Assembly (NCBI RefSeq): GCF_010093065.1
Contig: NZ_CP048113.1
Location: forward strand, 4,526,001-4,590,000
Source: Chitinophaga agri
Lineage (GTDB): Bacteria; Bacteroidota; Bacteroidia; Chitinophagales; Chitinophagaceae
Length of the DNA stretch: 64,000 bases
Direction: 5' to 3'
The position numbers were made by a program, and so were the translations under genes. The notes beneath the pieces were generated by a model. That model saw only the letters and a list, made by a program, of their open reading frames with translations. It was not told where the DNA came from and did no database searches. Shown here piece by piece: positions 27,295 through 37,034 of this stretch. Position 1 is the first letter of the stretch. Each line of letters begins with the position of its first letter.

Positions 27295-28047
27295 TTATTT
27301 CGCATTCTGCATAGCGCTGAGCATGTTACCGTAAACATTGTTCAGGCTAGTCAGGTTATGAGCCAATTTAGAGATCTGATCCTGTGTTTTACGAGCATCA
27401 TCTACGCTGCTGGTCATTGCTTGAGATACATTCAGCAGATTGCTATAGAAGTTGTTCATAGCTTTCAGGTGATTGTTAGTATCCTGCAGTTCCAGTTCAT
27501 AGATAGCATTCAGGGAAGCCAGGTTTTTGGTCATACCCTGCATCTGCTCATGGAAGCTTCTTGTTGATTCAGAAGCACTGTTGAAAGAAGAAACAGCTGA
27601 AGCAGCAGTGGTGTAAGCGTGAGCTACGTTACCGATAGCGCTGGCAGCTTCTCTTGTTTTTTGTGTGTAATCACCTGTAGCGGCAACTACGTCACTGATA
27701 TCCCGCATCTTATCTACTGTGGAACCTAATTTCTGGAAGTTCTCGCTCAGACGCTGTAAACTAACCGGAGTAATATCAGCTTCTTCCAGCATTTTATCCA
27801 GACCAGCCAGCGCAGGGCTACCACCAGCAACAACTGCTACCTGAGCAGGAGCCGCATCGTGACCACCACTATCTGGTACGAATGCATAAACGAAGAAGAT
27901 CAGCGCTTCAGTTGTCAAACCAACGATCAGGGCGATGTCCGCACCTGGCCAGTGTTGAATTTTAAAGAGCGCTCCGATAATTACTACAGAAGCCGCGACA
28001 CAAACAAAGAAATTAAGCCATTTCGATGTAGTAGGATTCATAGCCAT
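27295..28047 (-). CDS. gldL: Gliding motility / type IX secretion motor protein GldL (PorL)
   Basis: This 250-aa protein has two TM helices near the N-terminus (about 12-32 and 38-58, with the conserved KIQHWPGAD between them) and a long cytoplasmic coiled-coil tail. A glutamate in TM2 (TTEALIFFVYAF) matches the proton-relay position described for GldL. It forms the motor with GldM, which is 59 nt downstream. Confidence 0.97.
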   Translation of the reverse strand: MAMNPTTSKWLNFFVCVAASVVIIGALFKIQHWPGADIALIVGLTTEALIFFVYAFVPDSGGHDAAPAQVAVVAGGSPALAGLDKMLEEADITPVSLQRLSENFQKLGSTVDKMRDISDVVAATGDYTQKTREAASAIGNVAHAYTTAASAVSSFNSASESTRSFHEQMQGMTKNLASLNAIYELELQDTNNHLKAMNNFYSNLLNVSQAMTSSVDDARKTQDQISKLAHNLTSLNNVYGNMLSAMQNAK

Positions 28048-28050
28048 AGG

Positions 28051-28251
28051 TCAAATTTTACTGGTTAAAGTGTTAAAGGTTAAATTGTTGTTATGGAATA
28101 GTTGTTGCTCAACGATGATTTGCGGTTTCCCAATGTACATCATACGGTTTCTCATATCAAAGTATTTAAGTTTGATTGTCTCACACATGCCCGCCCCAAG
28201 GGCATACAATATTTGTCCTGCCTCTTCGATACTGCCTGTTCTCTCGCTCAT
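28051..28251 (-). CDS. Possible 66-aa protein between gldK and gldL
   Basis: The frame starts at ATG 28251, 30 nt after the gldK stop, and ends 3 nt before the gldL ATG. It fills an otherwise unusually large gap (234 nt) in the operon. The product (MSERTGSIEEAGQILYALGA..., with an amphipathic N-terminal helix) has no signal peptide or membrane helix and matches no family I know. The last 15 residues are low complexity and may just be leader sequence of gldL. GGAAAG adjoins the ATG. It could be chance. Confidence 0.4.
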   Translation of the reverse strand: MSERTGSIEEAGQILYALGAGMCETIKLKYFDMRNRMMYIGKPQIIVEQQLFHNNNLTFNTLTSKI

Positions 28252-28281
28252 CTTTCCGTAATGGTTGCTATTATACGCTTG

Positions 28282-29577
28282 TTACCTGTGACCAAAATCG
28301 TTTTTCGAACGGCTCAGGAATGCGATCGTACATCTGAATCCAATGTAGGATTTAGCACTATCCTGGTATTCGTAAGAACGGGTACCTGTCTGGAGGAAAT
28401 ATCCGATATCTTTCCAGGAACCACCTCTTACTGCCTTACGTTTCATTTTTGGAACTGCATTGTCCGGAACGTCCATACGCAGATAAGGGTTCATATCAGA
28501 CGTAAAGGAATATGCGTTCTCATAATAAATATCCTGTGTCCACTCAGCTACGTTACCTGACATGTTATATAAACCGTAGTCGTTTGGCCAGTAAGCATCC
28601 GCTCTTACAGTGTAGAAACCACCATCTTCAGGATAGTTACCACGACCAGGTTTGAAGTTAGCCAGTAAACAGCCTTTCTTGTTACGAATGTAGTAACCAC
28701 CCCAAGGGTAAGGAGTTTGCTCTCTACCACCGCGTGCAGCGTACTCCCACTGTGCTTCAGAAGGCAGCTGGAATTTATCTTCCGTGAATAATTTCTTAGA
28801 AATACGATAGTCTTCCCAGAACTTACTGCGCCATTCAGCAAAAGCGTTCGCCTGGTGCCAGGTTACGCCTACTACCGGATAGTTGTCAAACGCAGGGTGC
28901 CAGAAATACATCCTCGTCATTGGCTCATTGTAAGCGTAAGAGAAGTCACGGATCCAGCACAGTGTGTCAGGATAGATCGCAACGTCTTTCTTTACAATGA
29001 ACTTGGAACGGGACACATTAGCGTTCTCACGCTTCTTTGCCTGTTCCCAGTTGAAAGTCTCCGCATGATACACCAGTTTACGAACGTCAAACTCTCTACG
29101 ACCATACAGACGGTCTTCAGGAGCGTACATCATCGTTTCCAGCTGGTCAATGGTAGACTTGTCGCGATAATTGATTTTCTTCTTCCAGTCAATGTAATCC
29201 TCACCACCATCATTTTTTACGTAACCTAACATTACGTGGGCAATGGAGTCAGTAACCCATTGTACGAACTGCCTGTATTCGTTATTTGTAATCTCCGTAG
29301 CATCCATGTAGAAGCCGGAAATTGAAATAGATTTGTTACGGGCGGTGTACGCATAGTTCAAATCCTCATCGCTCGGTCCCATGTGAAAGGTTCCGGAAGG
29401 TACATACACCATTCCATAGGGTACAGGCGGGAAATACTTAGGTCTTGGACTTACGCCGATCAGCTGTCCTTGCGCGTTTTTGGGGGTCTTACTACCACCG
29501 CAGCTGGCGAGCAAGCTTACCAGCAATACTGCTAACAGACCACTAGAAAATTTAAGCTTCATAAGGGTAGCTTTCAT
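28282..29577 (-). CDS. gldK: Gliding motility / type IX secretion lipoprotein GldK (PorK)
   Basis: This 431-aa lipoprotein (lipobox LLASC, C26) has an SUMF1/FGE-sulfatase-like domain: GMVYVPSGTFHMGPSDED, MDATEITNNEYRQFV, VVGVTWHQANAFAEWRSK, LPSEAQWEYAARGG, NMSGNVAEWTQD and RKAVRGGSWKD. GldK anchors the GldKN ring to the outer membrane. A second ATG (29562) would also give a good lipoprotein signal. First gene of gldKLMN. Confidence 0.97.
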   Translation of the reverse strand: MKATLMKLKFSSGLLAVLLVSLLASCGGSKTPKNAQGQLIGVSPRPKYFPPVPYGMVYVPSGTFHMGPSDEDLNYAYTARNKSISISGFYMDATEITNNEYRQFVQWVTDSIAHVMLGYVKNDGGEDYIDWKKKINYRDKSTIDQLETMMYAPEDRLYGRREFDVRKLVYHAETFNWEQAKKRENANVSRSKFIVKKDVAIYPDTLCWIRDFSYAYNEPMTRMYFWHPAFDNYPVVGVTWHQANAFAEWRSKFWEDYRISKKLFTEDKFQLPSEAQWEYAARGGREQTPYPWGGYYIRNKKGCLLANFKPGRGNYPEDGGFYTVRADAYWPNDYGLYNMSGNVAEWTQDIYYENAYSFTSDMNPYLRMDVPDNAVPKMKRKAVRGGSWKDIGYFLQTGTRSYEYQDSAKSYIGFRCTIAFLSRSKNDFGHR

Positions 29578-29780
29578 TGAAAATCATTTATTTCGTAGGC
29601 GACGCAGTGCAAATTGGCCAAAATGCTACTGAGGATGTCGCTAAATTCTGAAACATGGCCTGAGGTCACACCGGTCTCTCCGGCTGGACCGTTTACCAAC
29701 GAGCCCTTCACACTTAATGACCCTAAAGTTGTTAAGGGCAACTTCAGAAATTTCGCGGTTGTTATACTTGTTGGTTTCAC
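29574..29780 (-). CDS. Weak candidate: 68-aa frame overlapping the gldK start by ATGA
   Basis: A GTG-started frame (MKPTSITTAKFLKLPLTTLG...) ends in a 4-nt ATGA overlap with the gldK start, the classic layout for coupled translation. There is no known domain, no signal peptide and no good ribosome-binding site. It may only be the gldK leader. Confidence 0.2.
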   Translation of the reverse strand: MKPTSITTAKFLKLPLTTLGSLSVKGSLVNGPAGETGVTSGHVSEFSDILSSILANLHCVAYEINDFQ

Positions 29781-29873
29781 TTTTTTGAATTCATTCCCAT
29801 TGGAAACATATTATCTCTTCAAAGTCAGCACTTACCCTTCTGATAGTCTTTCCCACACTCTTAAGCAAGATAA

Positions 29874-29881
29874 CAAATGTA
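29874..29881 (-). promoter_or_regulatory. Candidate -7 box of the gld operon
   Basis: TACATTTG on the minus strand matches TAnnTTTG. No TTTG -33 element is obvious. Use of this box would give gldK a leader of about 290 nt. The remainder of the 29578-30047 gap is AT-rich with nothing recognisable. Confidence 0.35.
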
Positions 29882-30047
29882 ACGATTAATTTTAATCCGT
29901 AGTTAGTTTTTACCCAACTTTTTCAAACCCTTTCAGGGAAGCGTGACAATTAAAATAAACGTACTTTTTAACATTTTATTATATCTTCTCAAAATCATTT
30001 TTCCGTGCCTATTTTACACAGATATGGTCATGCAAGATACATAAATA

Positions 30048-32090
30048 TTATTTTAAATTAATTATTTCCTCTATATAATTAACTGGCTTAATACAATGAT
30101 AATGCTCACAGACGTATATAAGTGTTTCTCCTGGCCGTTCTCGCTGTTCCAGGAGTGGCAGACCCGGTTGATCAGTTGCTGCTCCTAACAATACTTTAAA
30201 CGGAATATAATACCTGTTAGTATCTCGTAGTCGTGATTTATATTCACTACCCACGATCGCGATCTCTCTTACCCCATTTACCAGTTGTAATAACACACCT
30301 GCCCATACCCCGAATGATGTGGAATATCTGACCGCTGTCTGTGACTGCCCCGCCAGCATCGCTATGCCCCGGTCAGACCAGTCTTTCCCGTCATATACAA
30401 TTGATAAATAAAGCAGATTCGCCGCCATTACAGCATTACCACTTGGCGTGGCGCCATCATATACTTCCTTCTTACGTACGATAACATCGGTTTGGCCGGC
30501 TTCCGTATAGTAAAAATAAATATTGCCCTCGTCCGAAAAATTAGCAACTACATACTCCGTCAAAGCTTTCGCCTTTTCCAACCATATTCCCTCACCCGTC
30601 ACCTCCTGCATCGCGATCAACGCACGTATCAGCCATGCATAATCATCCAGAAAGGCCGGGTATTTTGCTATGCCCCCCTTAAATGTATGAAAAAAAGACT
30701 GTTTATCAGCGTTTTGCAGGTTCTCCAGGCAAAAATTGAGCGCTTTTACTCCCATCTGCAGGTACCGATCTACACCCAAAGCGGCATATGCCCTGCAACA
30801 GGCATGCACCATCAGCGCATTCCAACCCAGTATGATCTTGTCATCCAGTCCCGGACGGATACGTTTCGCCCGTACCACCATCAGTTTCTCACGGCTGATA
30901 GCCAGTACCCTTTCCAATGCCTCTTCCGTGATATTGTTCTCCGCTGCAAATACCGCGGCCTGTTTAGTTATCCACAGAATATTGGTCTCCTCCCAGTTGC
31001 CTTCCTCCGACACATCATAAAATGCGCAGAATAATGCAGCATCCGATCCGAGTATTTCCTCAATTTCCGATTTGCTCCAGGTGTAAAATTTACCTTCCAC
31101 GCCTTCCGAATCCGCATCCAGCGCACTGTAAAAAGCGCCGCCTGCATCCGTCATCTCCCGCTCCACAAATCCCAGCGTATCTGCAATTGTCTTCGCGTAC
31201 AGTTCGTTACCTGTCAACTGATAGGCTTCACTGAGCACATCGATCAGTAACGCATTATCGTACAGCATCTTCTCAAAATGCGGGGCCAGCCATTTCGCAT
31301 CTGTGCTATATCTGGCAAAACCACCACCCAGCTGGTCATAGATGCCCCCCTGGATCATTTTGTCAAGCGACAATAATGCCTGCTCCAATGCCTTCGGCTC
31401 ATTGAAACTATGGTGATATCTCAACAGGTACTGGATATTAAAGGTGCCGGGAAATTTAGGCGCACTGCCAAATCCACCCCACACCTTATCACTCTGCTGC
31501 AGCATGTTACTATATATCGTATCACACTGTGCGCGGGTGAACTGCTCTTCCTTTGGTACTAGCTCCAGTCCGGCGGTTTTGCTTCCGAAACCCGACGCCT
31601 GCGCCAGATGATCGCGCATATTCTGTCCCTGTGTTTCCAGGTCTTCCCTTCGTTCCTTAAACGCCTGGGATAATGCCAGCAGTACGTCCGTCCAGGATGG
31701 CCGGTTAAATGCCTTCACAGGAGGGAAGTAGGTCCCACCATAAAAAGGCAGCTTATCAGGTGTAAGAAAAACATTCAGTGGCCATCCGCCTGAACCTGTC
31801 ATCGCCTGTACCGCATCCATATAGATGTGATCCAGATCGGGACGTTCTTCCCTGTCTATCTTGATATTAATGAAATGTTCGTTCATGATACGGGCGGTAG
31901 CTTCGTTTTCGAAACTCTCACGCTCCATCACATGACACCAGTGGCAAGCTGCGTATCCAATGCTGACTAATATAGGTTTGTCTTCGGCTTTAGCCCTCTG
32001 CAGTGCCTCTTCCCCCCAGGGATACCAATCCACAGGATTGTGAGCATGCTGCAGCAGGTAAGGACTGGTTTCTTTTGCTAATCTGTTCAC
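30048..32090 (-). CDS. Thioredoxin-domain protein with six-hairpin glycosidase-like region (YyaL/SSP411 family)
   Basis: This is about 680 aa. The N-terminal DUF255 thioredoxin-like domain has [20 protein letters not shown] and a CHWC motif in [14 protein letters not shown]. The large C-terminal part is alpha/alpha-barrel-like ([56 protein letters not shown]). Members are widespread, but their reaction is unsettled. No ATG fits; GTG at 32090 gives the usual beginning [10 protein letters not shown], and a TTG 30 nt further up is less likely. The gene appears monocistronic. Confidence 0.9.
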   Translation of the reverse strand: MNRLAKETSPYLLQHAHNPVDWYPWGEEALQRAKAEDKPILVSIGYAACHWCHVMERESFENEATARIMNEHFINIKIDREERPDLDHIYMDAVQAMTGSGGWPLNVFLTPDKLPFYGGTYFPPVKAFNRPSWTDVLLALSQAFKERREDLETQGQNMRDHLAQASGFGSKTAGLELVPKEEQFTRAQCDTIYSNMLQQSDKVWGGFGSAPKFPGTFNIQYLLRYHHSFNEPKALEQALLSLDKMIQGGIYDQLGGGFARYSTDAKWLAPHFEKMLYDNALLIDVLSEAYQLTGNELYAKTIADTLGFVEREMTDAGGAFYSALDADSEGVEGKFYTWSKSEIEEILGSDAALFCAFYDVSEEGNWEETNILWITKQAAVFAAENNITEEALERVLAISREKLMVVRAKRIRPGLDDKIILGWNALMVHACCRAYAALGVDRYLQMGVKALNFCLENLQNADKQSFFHTFKGGIAKYPAFLDDYAWLIRALIAMQEVTGEGIWLEKAKALTEYVVANFSDEGNIYFYYTEAGQTDVIVRKKEVYDGATPSGNAVMAANLLYLSIVYDGKDWSDRGIAMLAGQSQTAVRYSTSFGVWAGVLLQLVNGVREIAIVGSEYKSRLRDTNRYYIPFKVLLGAATDQPGLPLLEQRERPGETLIYVCEHYHCIKPVNYIEEIINLK

Positions 32091-32169
32091 AGTTATGGTT
32101 ATTCTGTTATTACCACACAAATTTTGGTCCCACTCTGGTCTTACTGGTAATTTTCCACTACCCCAAATA

Positions 32170-32200
32170 TAAGAAGGGACAGCATTCGCTGTCCCTTTCC
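32170..32200 (-). terminator. Terminator after hemD
   Basis: A perfect 10-bp stem AAGGGACAGC (32174-32183 with 32188-32197) has a 4-nt loop. It is followed on the minus strand by CTTATATTTG. Confidence 0.65.
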
Positions 32201-32227
32201 AAGTAAATATTTACCGTGATTTTCGTG

Positions 32228-33019
32228 TTATTTTTTGTTGATGGCCGCCAGGTACTGCTCTAACGCTGCTACCATGGAAGGAGCCTGAGGTGCAGGCGCT
32301 TTCACGTCGAGACGGAGTCCTGCTTCTTCTACAGCGGCTGAGGTAGTCGGACCGAACGCCCCGATACGTGTACCGTTTTGCTCAAATTTCGGTACGTTCT
32401 CAAACAGTGATTTTACACCGTATGGACTAAAGAAAACGATCATATCATAATCAGTTGTCTCCAGCACTTCCTTTACATCATTAGAAACCGTCTTGTACAA
32501 AGTTGCCGTAGCATACTCGCATTTATTCGCCTTCAGCCATTCTTCGATGTCCTTACGCTGGCTATCTGAACTAGGGAACAGGAACTTCTCATTATCCCTG
32601 TGCTTGTTCATTACCTCCAGCAGGCTCTTCGTAGATCCATCTGCACCATAGAAGACTTTTCGCTTTCTGTAAAGGATAAATTTCTGCAGGTACAAGGCTA
32701 TCGCTTCCGTGATACAGAAGTACTTACAGTCCTGAGAGACCTTAATCTTCATTTCCTCACAGATCCTGAAAAAGTGATCCACCGCATTACGGCTGGTAAA
32801 AATAACAGCCGTAAAAACCTGGATGTCAATCTTCTGTTTCCTGAAGTCTTTTGCGGACAGTCCCTCCACCCTTATAAACGGATAAAAATCCAATTTAACA
32901 TTGAATTTTTTAGCTAGTTCAAAGTAAGGTGATTTTTCTGTTTCAGGCTTAGGTTGGGAAATTAGAATTGTCTGAATGTGCTTAGCTTGCAAATCTTTTT
33001 TTGGCCCGCCTTTAATCAT
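32228..33019 (-). CDS. hemD: Uroporphyrinogen-III synthase
   Basis: The 263-aa protein has the two-lobed HemD pattern: ILISQPKP at the N-terminus, VIFTSRNAVDHFF, YFCITEAIALYL, FLFPSSDSQRKD, MIVFFSPYGVKSLFE and RIGAFGPTTSAAVEEAGL. It cyclises hydroxymethylbilane to uroporphyrinogen III in tetrapyrrole synthesis. The sequence of this family is weakly conserved. The adjacent DUF4271 gene is a known Bacteroidota neighbour and supports the call. Confidence 0.88.
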   Translation of the reverse strand: MIKGGPKKDLQAKHIQTILISQPKPETEKSPYFELAKKFNVKLDFYPFIRVEGLSAKDFRKQKIDIQVFTAVIFTSRNAVDHFFRICEEMKIKVSQDCKYFCITEAIALYLQKFILYRKRKVFYGADGSTKSLLEVMNKHRDNEKFLFPSSDSQRKDIEEWLKANKCEYATATLYKTVSNDVKEVLETTDYDMIVFFSPYGVKSLFENVPKFEQNGTRIGAFGPTTSAAVEEAGLRLDVKAPAPQAPSMVAALEQYLAAINKK

Positions 33020-33061
33020 ACGTTTTTTTGCTCTTGTGTTAACAATAGGCAGTTTTAATCA

Positions 33062-34180
33062 TCAGAGACCACCAGTTAACGCTACCAGCAACACCTTAGT
33101 TATTATTAGAACCGGCGCTACTTCGAATGCGCAAAGGTAAAGAAAAAAATGCAATCTGCTGAAAGATAAGTATTGTTTTACTACCGAATATGACCTGATA
33201 TAACGATATGCCACAAGCAATACAATAAATGCTACAGACATATACATAAATGGTTTTGCCAATTTGGGTCCGCAGAATGCTAAAATCACCAGGAATGGTA
33301 CCAGCAATATCCCCAGCACCTTATTGATCAGGTACAACACGAAGATGTACGCATCTGCCAGCTCCACACTGCCGAATAACCATCCGCAAAAACGAAGCAT
33401 TACATACTTTACCCCGTATACAACCGCCACCAGCAATATCAGCCCCGGTATGGCCATCCATGCGGTAGTACCCTGTATATACTGCTGACGGTACATCAGC
33501 AGATACAGATATAATGCCAGACTGATCACAAAGAACACATTCAGCAGGAAGTTCGGAAATGGAGACTGTGATAACTGATCTTTCAACTGCCGCTGACTCA
33601 ATGTCGGGTTCATAAAGGCCCTGAACATATCCGTAAAATACTTGAGATAGCTTAACCTGATAATTCCCAGTAACAATACCACGCCAGCCATCACATATAC
33701 CAGCCAGTCCAGATCCTCATAATTCCTTATTTTATTAACATCCAGCCGGGTAGGCTTATCACTCCGGAAGAAAATATTCGTCGTCTGTAATTTCTTCAGG
33801 TACTGATCGTAAGCCGTTTCCTGATGCAAAGGTACGGCAACCTGCTGCGGTGTACTGTCAGCAGGACTTGCTGCAACCGTACCCCTACGCATGGCACCTG
33901 TATCAGGAAGCGCGGCACTGGCCGGAGGTGCTGGTGCCGTAACCGGAGGTGCTGCAGGAGCTGCCGGCTTTGCAGCACTGGCAGAGATGATCGCTCCCGT
34001 ACTGTCCCTTTTAATAACAGGCACTTTCTTTTTCACTGGCTTCACAGCCGTATCGCCTGAAGCAGTATTCACTTTCACAGGAGCCGGTTGCACAGCAGGG
34101 GCCGGCTTAGCAGAACTATCTGTCTGAGCCGCCAAACGTAAACAGGGTATGATGAACAGAAACAATAACCAACGTCGCAC
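33062..34180 (-). CDS. DUF4271-family membrane protein
   Basis: This 372-aa protein begins with a signal or TM segment and a Pro/Ala/Lys-rich low-complexity region (about 20-120). Six or so TM helices (about 155-370) match DUF4271 (DWLVYVMAGVVLLLGIIRLSYLKYFTDMFRAF). The start is GTG at 34180. It lies upstream of hemD by 42 nt and is likely cotranscribed. The function is unknown. Confidence 0.85.
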   Translation of the reverse strand: MRRWLLFLFIIPCLRLAAQTDSSAKPAPAVQPAPVKVNTASGDTAVKPVKKKVPVIKRDSTGAIISASAAKPAAPAAPPVTAPAPPASAALPDTGAMRRGTVAASPADSTPQQVAVPLHQETAYDQYLKKLQTTNIFFRSDKPTRLDVNKIRNYEDLDWLVYVMAGVVLLLGIIRLSYLKYFTDMFRAFMNPTLSQRQLKDQLSQSPFPNFLLNVFFVISLALYLYLLMYRQQYIQGTTAWMAIPGLILLVAVVYGVKYVMLRFCGWLFGSVELADAYIFVLYLINKVLGILLVPFLVILAFCGPKLAKPFMYMSVAFIVLLVAYRYIRSYSVVKQYLSFSRLHFFLYLCAFEVAPVLIITKVLLVALTGGL

Positions 34181-34337
34181 CAGGAATATTTTTTAATGCA
34201 GTAATTTTGTTGCTTGCAAAGATATAAAAATAGTCCATGGTCAATAGTTGATATACTATAGTTACCATATACTTATTTAAGCTTCACTCAATTTATTTTA
34301 CGGGTTAACCGGCTGGTACCGGCTCCCTCTATTTCAA

Positions 34338-35462
34338 ATGGCAGGTATTTATCTTCATATTCCTTTTTGTAAGCAGGCTTGTTACTACTGCAATTTTCAT
34401 TTTTCCACCTCTCTTGCGCAGCAACCGGCAATGGTGCAGCAACTGATACGGGAAATAGATCTGCAGCGGGATTATCTCTCCGGAGCACCTGTATCCAGCA
34501 TTTATTTCGGAGGCGGTACGCCCAGTATGCTGCCACAGGCAGATATTGAACTGCTGCTGCACAAACTCCGGGATACCTTTCCCGTGAACCCGGACGCTGA
34601 AATCACACTCGAAGCCAACCCGGATGATCTCTCGCCGGAAAAGCTGGCTGCACTCCGTGCGGCTGGTATCAACCGGCTCAGTATAGGGATACAATCTTTT
34701 CACGAGGCCGATCTGCGCTGGATGAACCGTGCACATGACAGCCAGCAGGCCCTTCAATGTATCATTCACGCAAAAGCCGCCGGATTCAGTAATCTGACCA
34801 TTGACCTGATCTATGGCGGACCTACACTGACAGATGAAGGCTGGGCATATAATGTGCAACAGGCGATTGACCTGGGCGTACAGCACCTTTCCTGTTATGC
34901 CCTTACCGTAGAACCGGGTACGGCACTGGACCATTTTATCCGCAAGAAAAAAGTGGCGGCAGTAGATACAGACAAAGCGGCCAGACATTTCGAACACCTC
35001 ATGCAATGGACGGCCAAAGCCGGCTATGAGCATTATGAAATATCCAACTTCGCCCTTCCCGGCTGGCATTCCCGCCATAACAACAGCTACTGGCAGGGAC
35101 AGCCTTACCTGGGACTGGGCCCTTCAGCCCACTCGTTTAACGGTCATTCCCGGCAGTGGAATATTGCCAATAACGCTGGCTACATTAAAAGTCTGCAGCA
35201 GGATAAAGTACCTTTTGAACTGGAAGCACTGACCCCTGTGATGATGCTGAATGAATATATCATGACCACCCTCCGTACTTCCCAGGGATGTATCTTACCA
35301 GTGGTGGCCGAACGGTTTGGCCAGGAAAAACACGATATCCTGCTGAAACAGTCCCGTCCCTTCATCGATAAAGGCTGGATGATACGCCGCAATGATACGC
35401 TGATACTTACACCTGAAGGAAGACTCTTCGCCGATGGCATTGCATCAGACCTTTTCTTTTAG
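34338..35462 (+). CDS. hemW: Radical SAM heme chaperone HemW
   Basis: This 374-aa protein starts MAGIYLHIPFCKQACYYCNF, with the radical-SAM cysteines C11, C15 and C18, then YFGGGTPS, LEANPDDL, INRLSIGIQSF and LIYGGP. HemW-type spacing and length separate it from the anaerobic coproporphyrinogen dehydrogenase HemN. It binds heme and may deliver it to respiratory enzymes. It is divergent from the hemD-DUF4271 pair, so heme genes flank this junction. Confidence 0.93.
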   Translation: MAGIYLHIPFCKQACYYCNFHFSTSLAQQPAMVQQLIREIDLQRDYLSGAPVSSIYFGGGTPSMLPQADIELLLHKLRDTFPVNPDAEITLEANPDDLSPEKLAALRAAGINRLSIGIQSFHEADLRWMNRAHDSQQALQCIIHAKAAGFSNLTIDLIYGGPTLTDEGWAYNVQQAIDLGVQHLSCYALTVEPGTALDHFIRKKKVAAVDTDKAARHFEHLMQWTAKAGYEHYEISNFALPGWHSRHNNSYWQGQPYLGLGPSAHSFNGHSRQWNIANNAGYIKSLQQDKVPFELEALTPVMMLNEYIMTTLRTSQGCILPVVAERFGQEKHDILLKQSRPFIDKGWMIRRNDTLILTPEGRLFADGIASDLFF

Positions 35463-35490
35463 CAGGTATTCAACGGTTCCTGCTATTATA

Positions 35491-35526
35491 CCCATATTTG
35501 TCCCTTCAGCAATGGACAAATATGGG
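35491..35526 (+). terminator. 13-bp hairpin after hemW
   Basis: Perfect arms CCCATATTTGTCC (35491-35503) and its complement (35514-35526) enclose 10 nt. No T run follows, so it may be an RNA-stabilising hairpin rather than an intrinsic terminator. Confidence 0.5.
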
Positions 35527-35529
35527 CGT

Positions 35530-35551
35530 AATGCTGGTTTAATGCTGGTTT
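35530..35551. repeat. 11-bp tandem repeat, two copies
   Basis: AATGCTGGTTT occurs twice in tandem, followed by AATG. It lies in the 326-bp gap between hemW and the epimerase gene. Confidence 0.6.
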
Positions 35552-35642
35552 AATGATATGAACAACCTTACATAAGGGATAGCGTACCCTTTTAGGGACA
35601 TCTTGTCTCAAATACACCCTATGGGGCATTTTTTATTGTTTG

Positions 35643-35686
35643 GACGAACAAGCGACGAACAAGCGACGAACTAGCGACGGCCAGGC
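35643..35686. repeat. 11-bp tandem repeat, about four copies
   Basis: GACGAACAAGC, GACGAACAAGC, GACGAACTAGC and GACGGCCAGGC follow each other without gaps. The last unit is diverged. It is a second 11-bp array of different sequence in the same short gap. Confidence 0.65.
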
Positions 35687-35734
35687 ACCCTGTCAGGAAT
35701 GGGTTAATAAGTGCGTTATGCATACATAAGGCAA

Positions 35735-35765
35735 AAAAAGAGGGGATACCCTTTCGGATACCCCC
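35735..35765 (-). terminator. Terminator after the aldose epimerase gene
   Basis: On the minus strand GGGGGUAUCC and GGGUAUCCCC form a 10-bp stem with two G-U pairs and a GAAA tetraloop (35742-35765). It is followed by TCTTTTTTT. It works only in this orientation. Confidence 0.75.
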
Positions 35766-35788
35766 TGGCAATATCATGTATGCTGTTG

Positions 35789-36970
35789 TTATGATTTCAC
35801 ACCAAATTTATACACGCAGGTAGACGTGTAGGTCTCTCCTGGTTTCAGTACTACTGAAGGGAAAGACGGCTGATTGGGAGAATCCGGAAAATGCTGTGTT
35901 TCCAGGCAGAAAGCACCACGATGTACGTAGGTCTTCCCTTCTTTACCCTTGTCAGTACCATCCAGGAAGTTACCACCATAGAACTGTACGCCAGGTTCGG
36001 TTGTCCATACTTCCAGGAAACGACCGCTGGTTGGTTCTTCTACAGTTGCAGCCAGAGACAGTTCTTTACCTTTTTTGTTCAGCACATAGTTATGGTCATA
36101 CCCTTTACCAAAGGTCAGCTGTTCAAAGGATGCATCCACTCTTTCACCAATTTTGGTAGGCGTAGTAAAGTCCATTGGTGTGCCTTTTACAGCTTCCAGT
36201 TTACCCGTAGGGATCAGGGTGCTGTCAACAGGCGTGTACTTGTCGGCATTGATATACATGATATGATCATTGATATCACCATTACCGGCGCCATGCAGGT
36301 TAAAGAAGGAGTGGTTGGTCAGGTTAACCACAGTAGCTTTATCAGTAGTAGCTGAATAATCGATCTTAACTTCGTTGCTGTCAGTCAGTTCGTAGGTCAG
36401 CGTAATATCCAGGTTACCAGGATATCCTTCTTCTCCGTCTTTTGACAGGTAGTGCAGTTTAAGCGTATGATCATTTGGTTGCTCAGCATCCCAAACCACA
36501 TCATTGAAGCCTTTCTTACCGCCATGCAGGTGGTTTACACCATTGTTAACGGCCAGGGAATACTCCTTACCATCTACTTTGAATTTACCCTTTGCGATAC
36601 GGTTACCATAACGACCTACAATACCGCCGTAATATCTTTCCTTGGTATCCACATACTGGTCAATGTTATCATAACCCAGTTCCACATCCGCCAGTTGTCC
36701 CTGTTTATCAGGTGCCATCAGGCTGACGATTTTCGCACCATAGTTGGTAATGGCTACCTGGAGGTTTCCTTTTCCTTTCAGGTGGTACAGTTTTACCTGT
36801 TTTCCATCAATCGTTTTCTCGAAGGCCGCATCGGATATCTGGCCTTTGGAAAGGCTGTCTTGTTGGGTACTCATACTATCTGTAGAATTATTATCGGTTT
36901 TTGCACCAGACTGGCAGGCGCTAAAGCTTACTGCGGCTGCCACTGTTAAAAGTGGAAAAATGTTTTTCAT
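35789..36970 (-). CDS. Aldose 1-epimerase (galactose mutarotase), lipoprotein
   Basis: This 393-aa protein has a lipoprotein signal (lipobox FSAC, C19), so it acts in the periplasm or at the outer membrane. The galactose mutarotase fold is clear: LHGGKKGFNDVVWD, NLTNHSFFNLHGAG with the catalytic histidine region, KGYDHNYVL, LEVWTTEPGVQFYGGNFLDG with the catalytic Glu, and FCLETQHFPDSPNQPSFPSV. It interconverts alpha and beta anomers of hexoses. Secreted forms are common in glycan-degrading Bacteroidota. Confidence 0.94.
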   Translation of the reverse strand: MKNIFPLLTVAAAVSFSACQSGAKTDNNSTDSMSTQQDSLSKGQISDAAFEKTIDGKQVKLYHLKGKGNLQVAITNYGAKIVSLMAPDKQGQLADVELGYDNIDQYVDTKERYYGGIVGRYGNRIAKGKFKVDGKEYSLAVNNGVNHLHGGKKGFNDVVWDAEQPNDHTLKLHYLSKDGEEGYPGNLDITLTYELTDSNEVKIDYSATTDKATVVNLTNHSFFNLHGAGNGDINDHIMYINADKYTPVDSTLIPTGKLEAVKGTPMDFTTPTKIGERVDASFEQLTFGKGYDHNYVLNKKGKELSLAATVEEPTSGRFLEVWTTEPGVQFYGGNFLDGTDKGKEGKTYVHRGAFCLETQHFPDSPNQPSFPSVVLKPGETYTSTCVYKFGVKS

Positions 36971-37034
36971 ATTTGGAAGTTATAAGGGTACAATATACGC
37001 TTTTCATATTAAAATCAATACCTTCTGAAAACGC

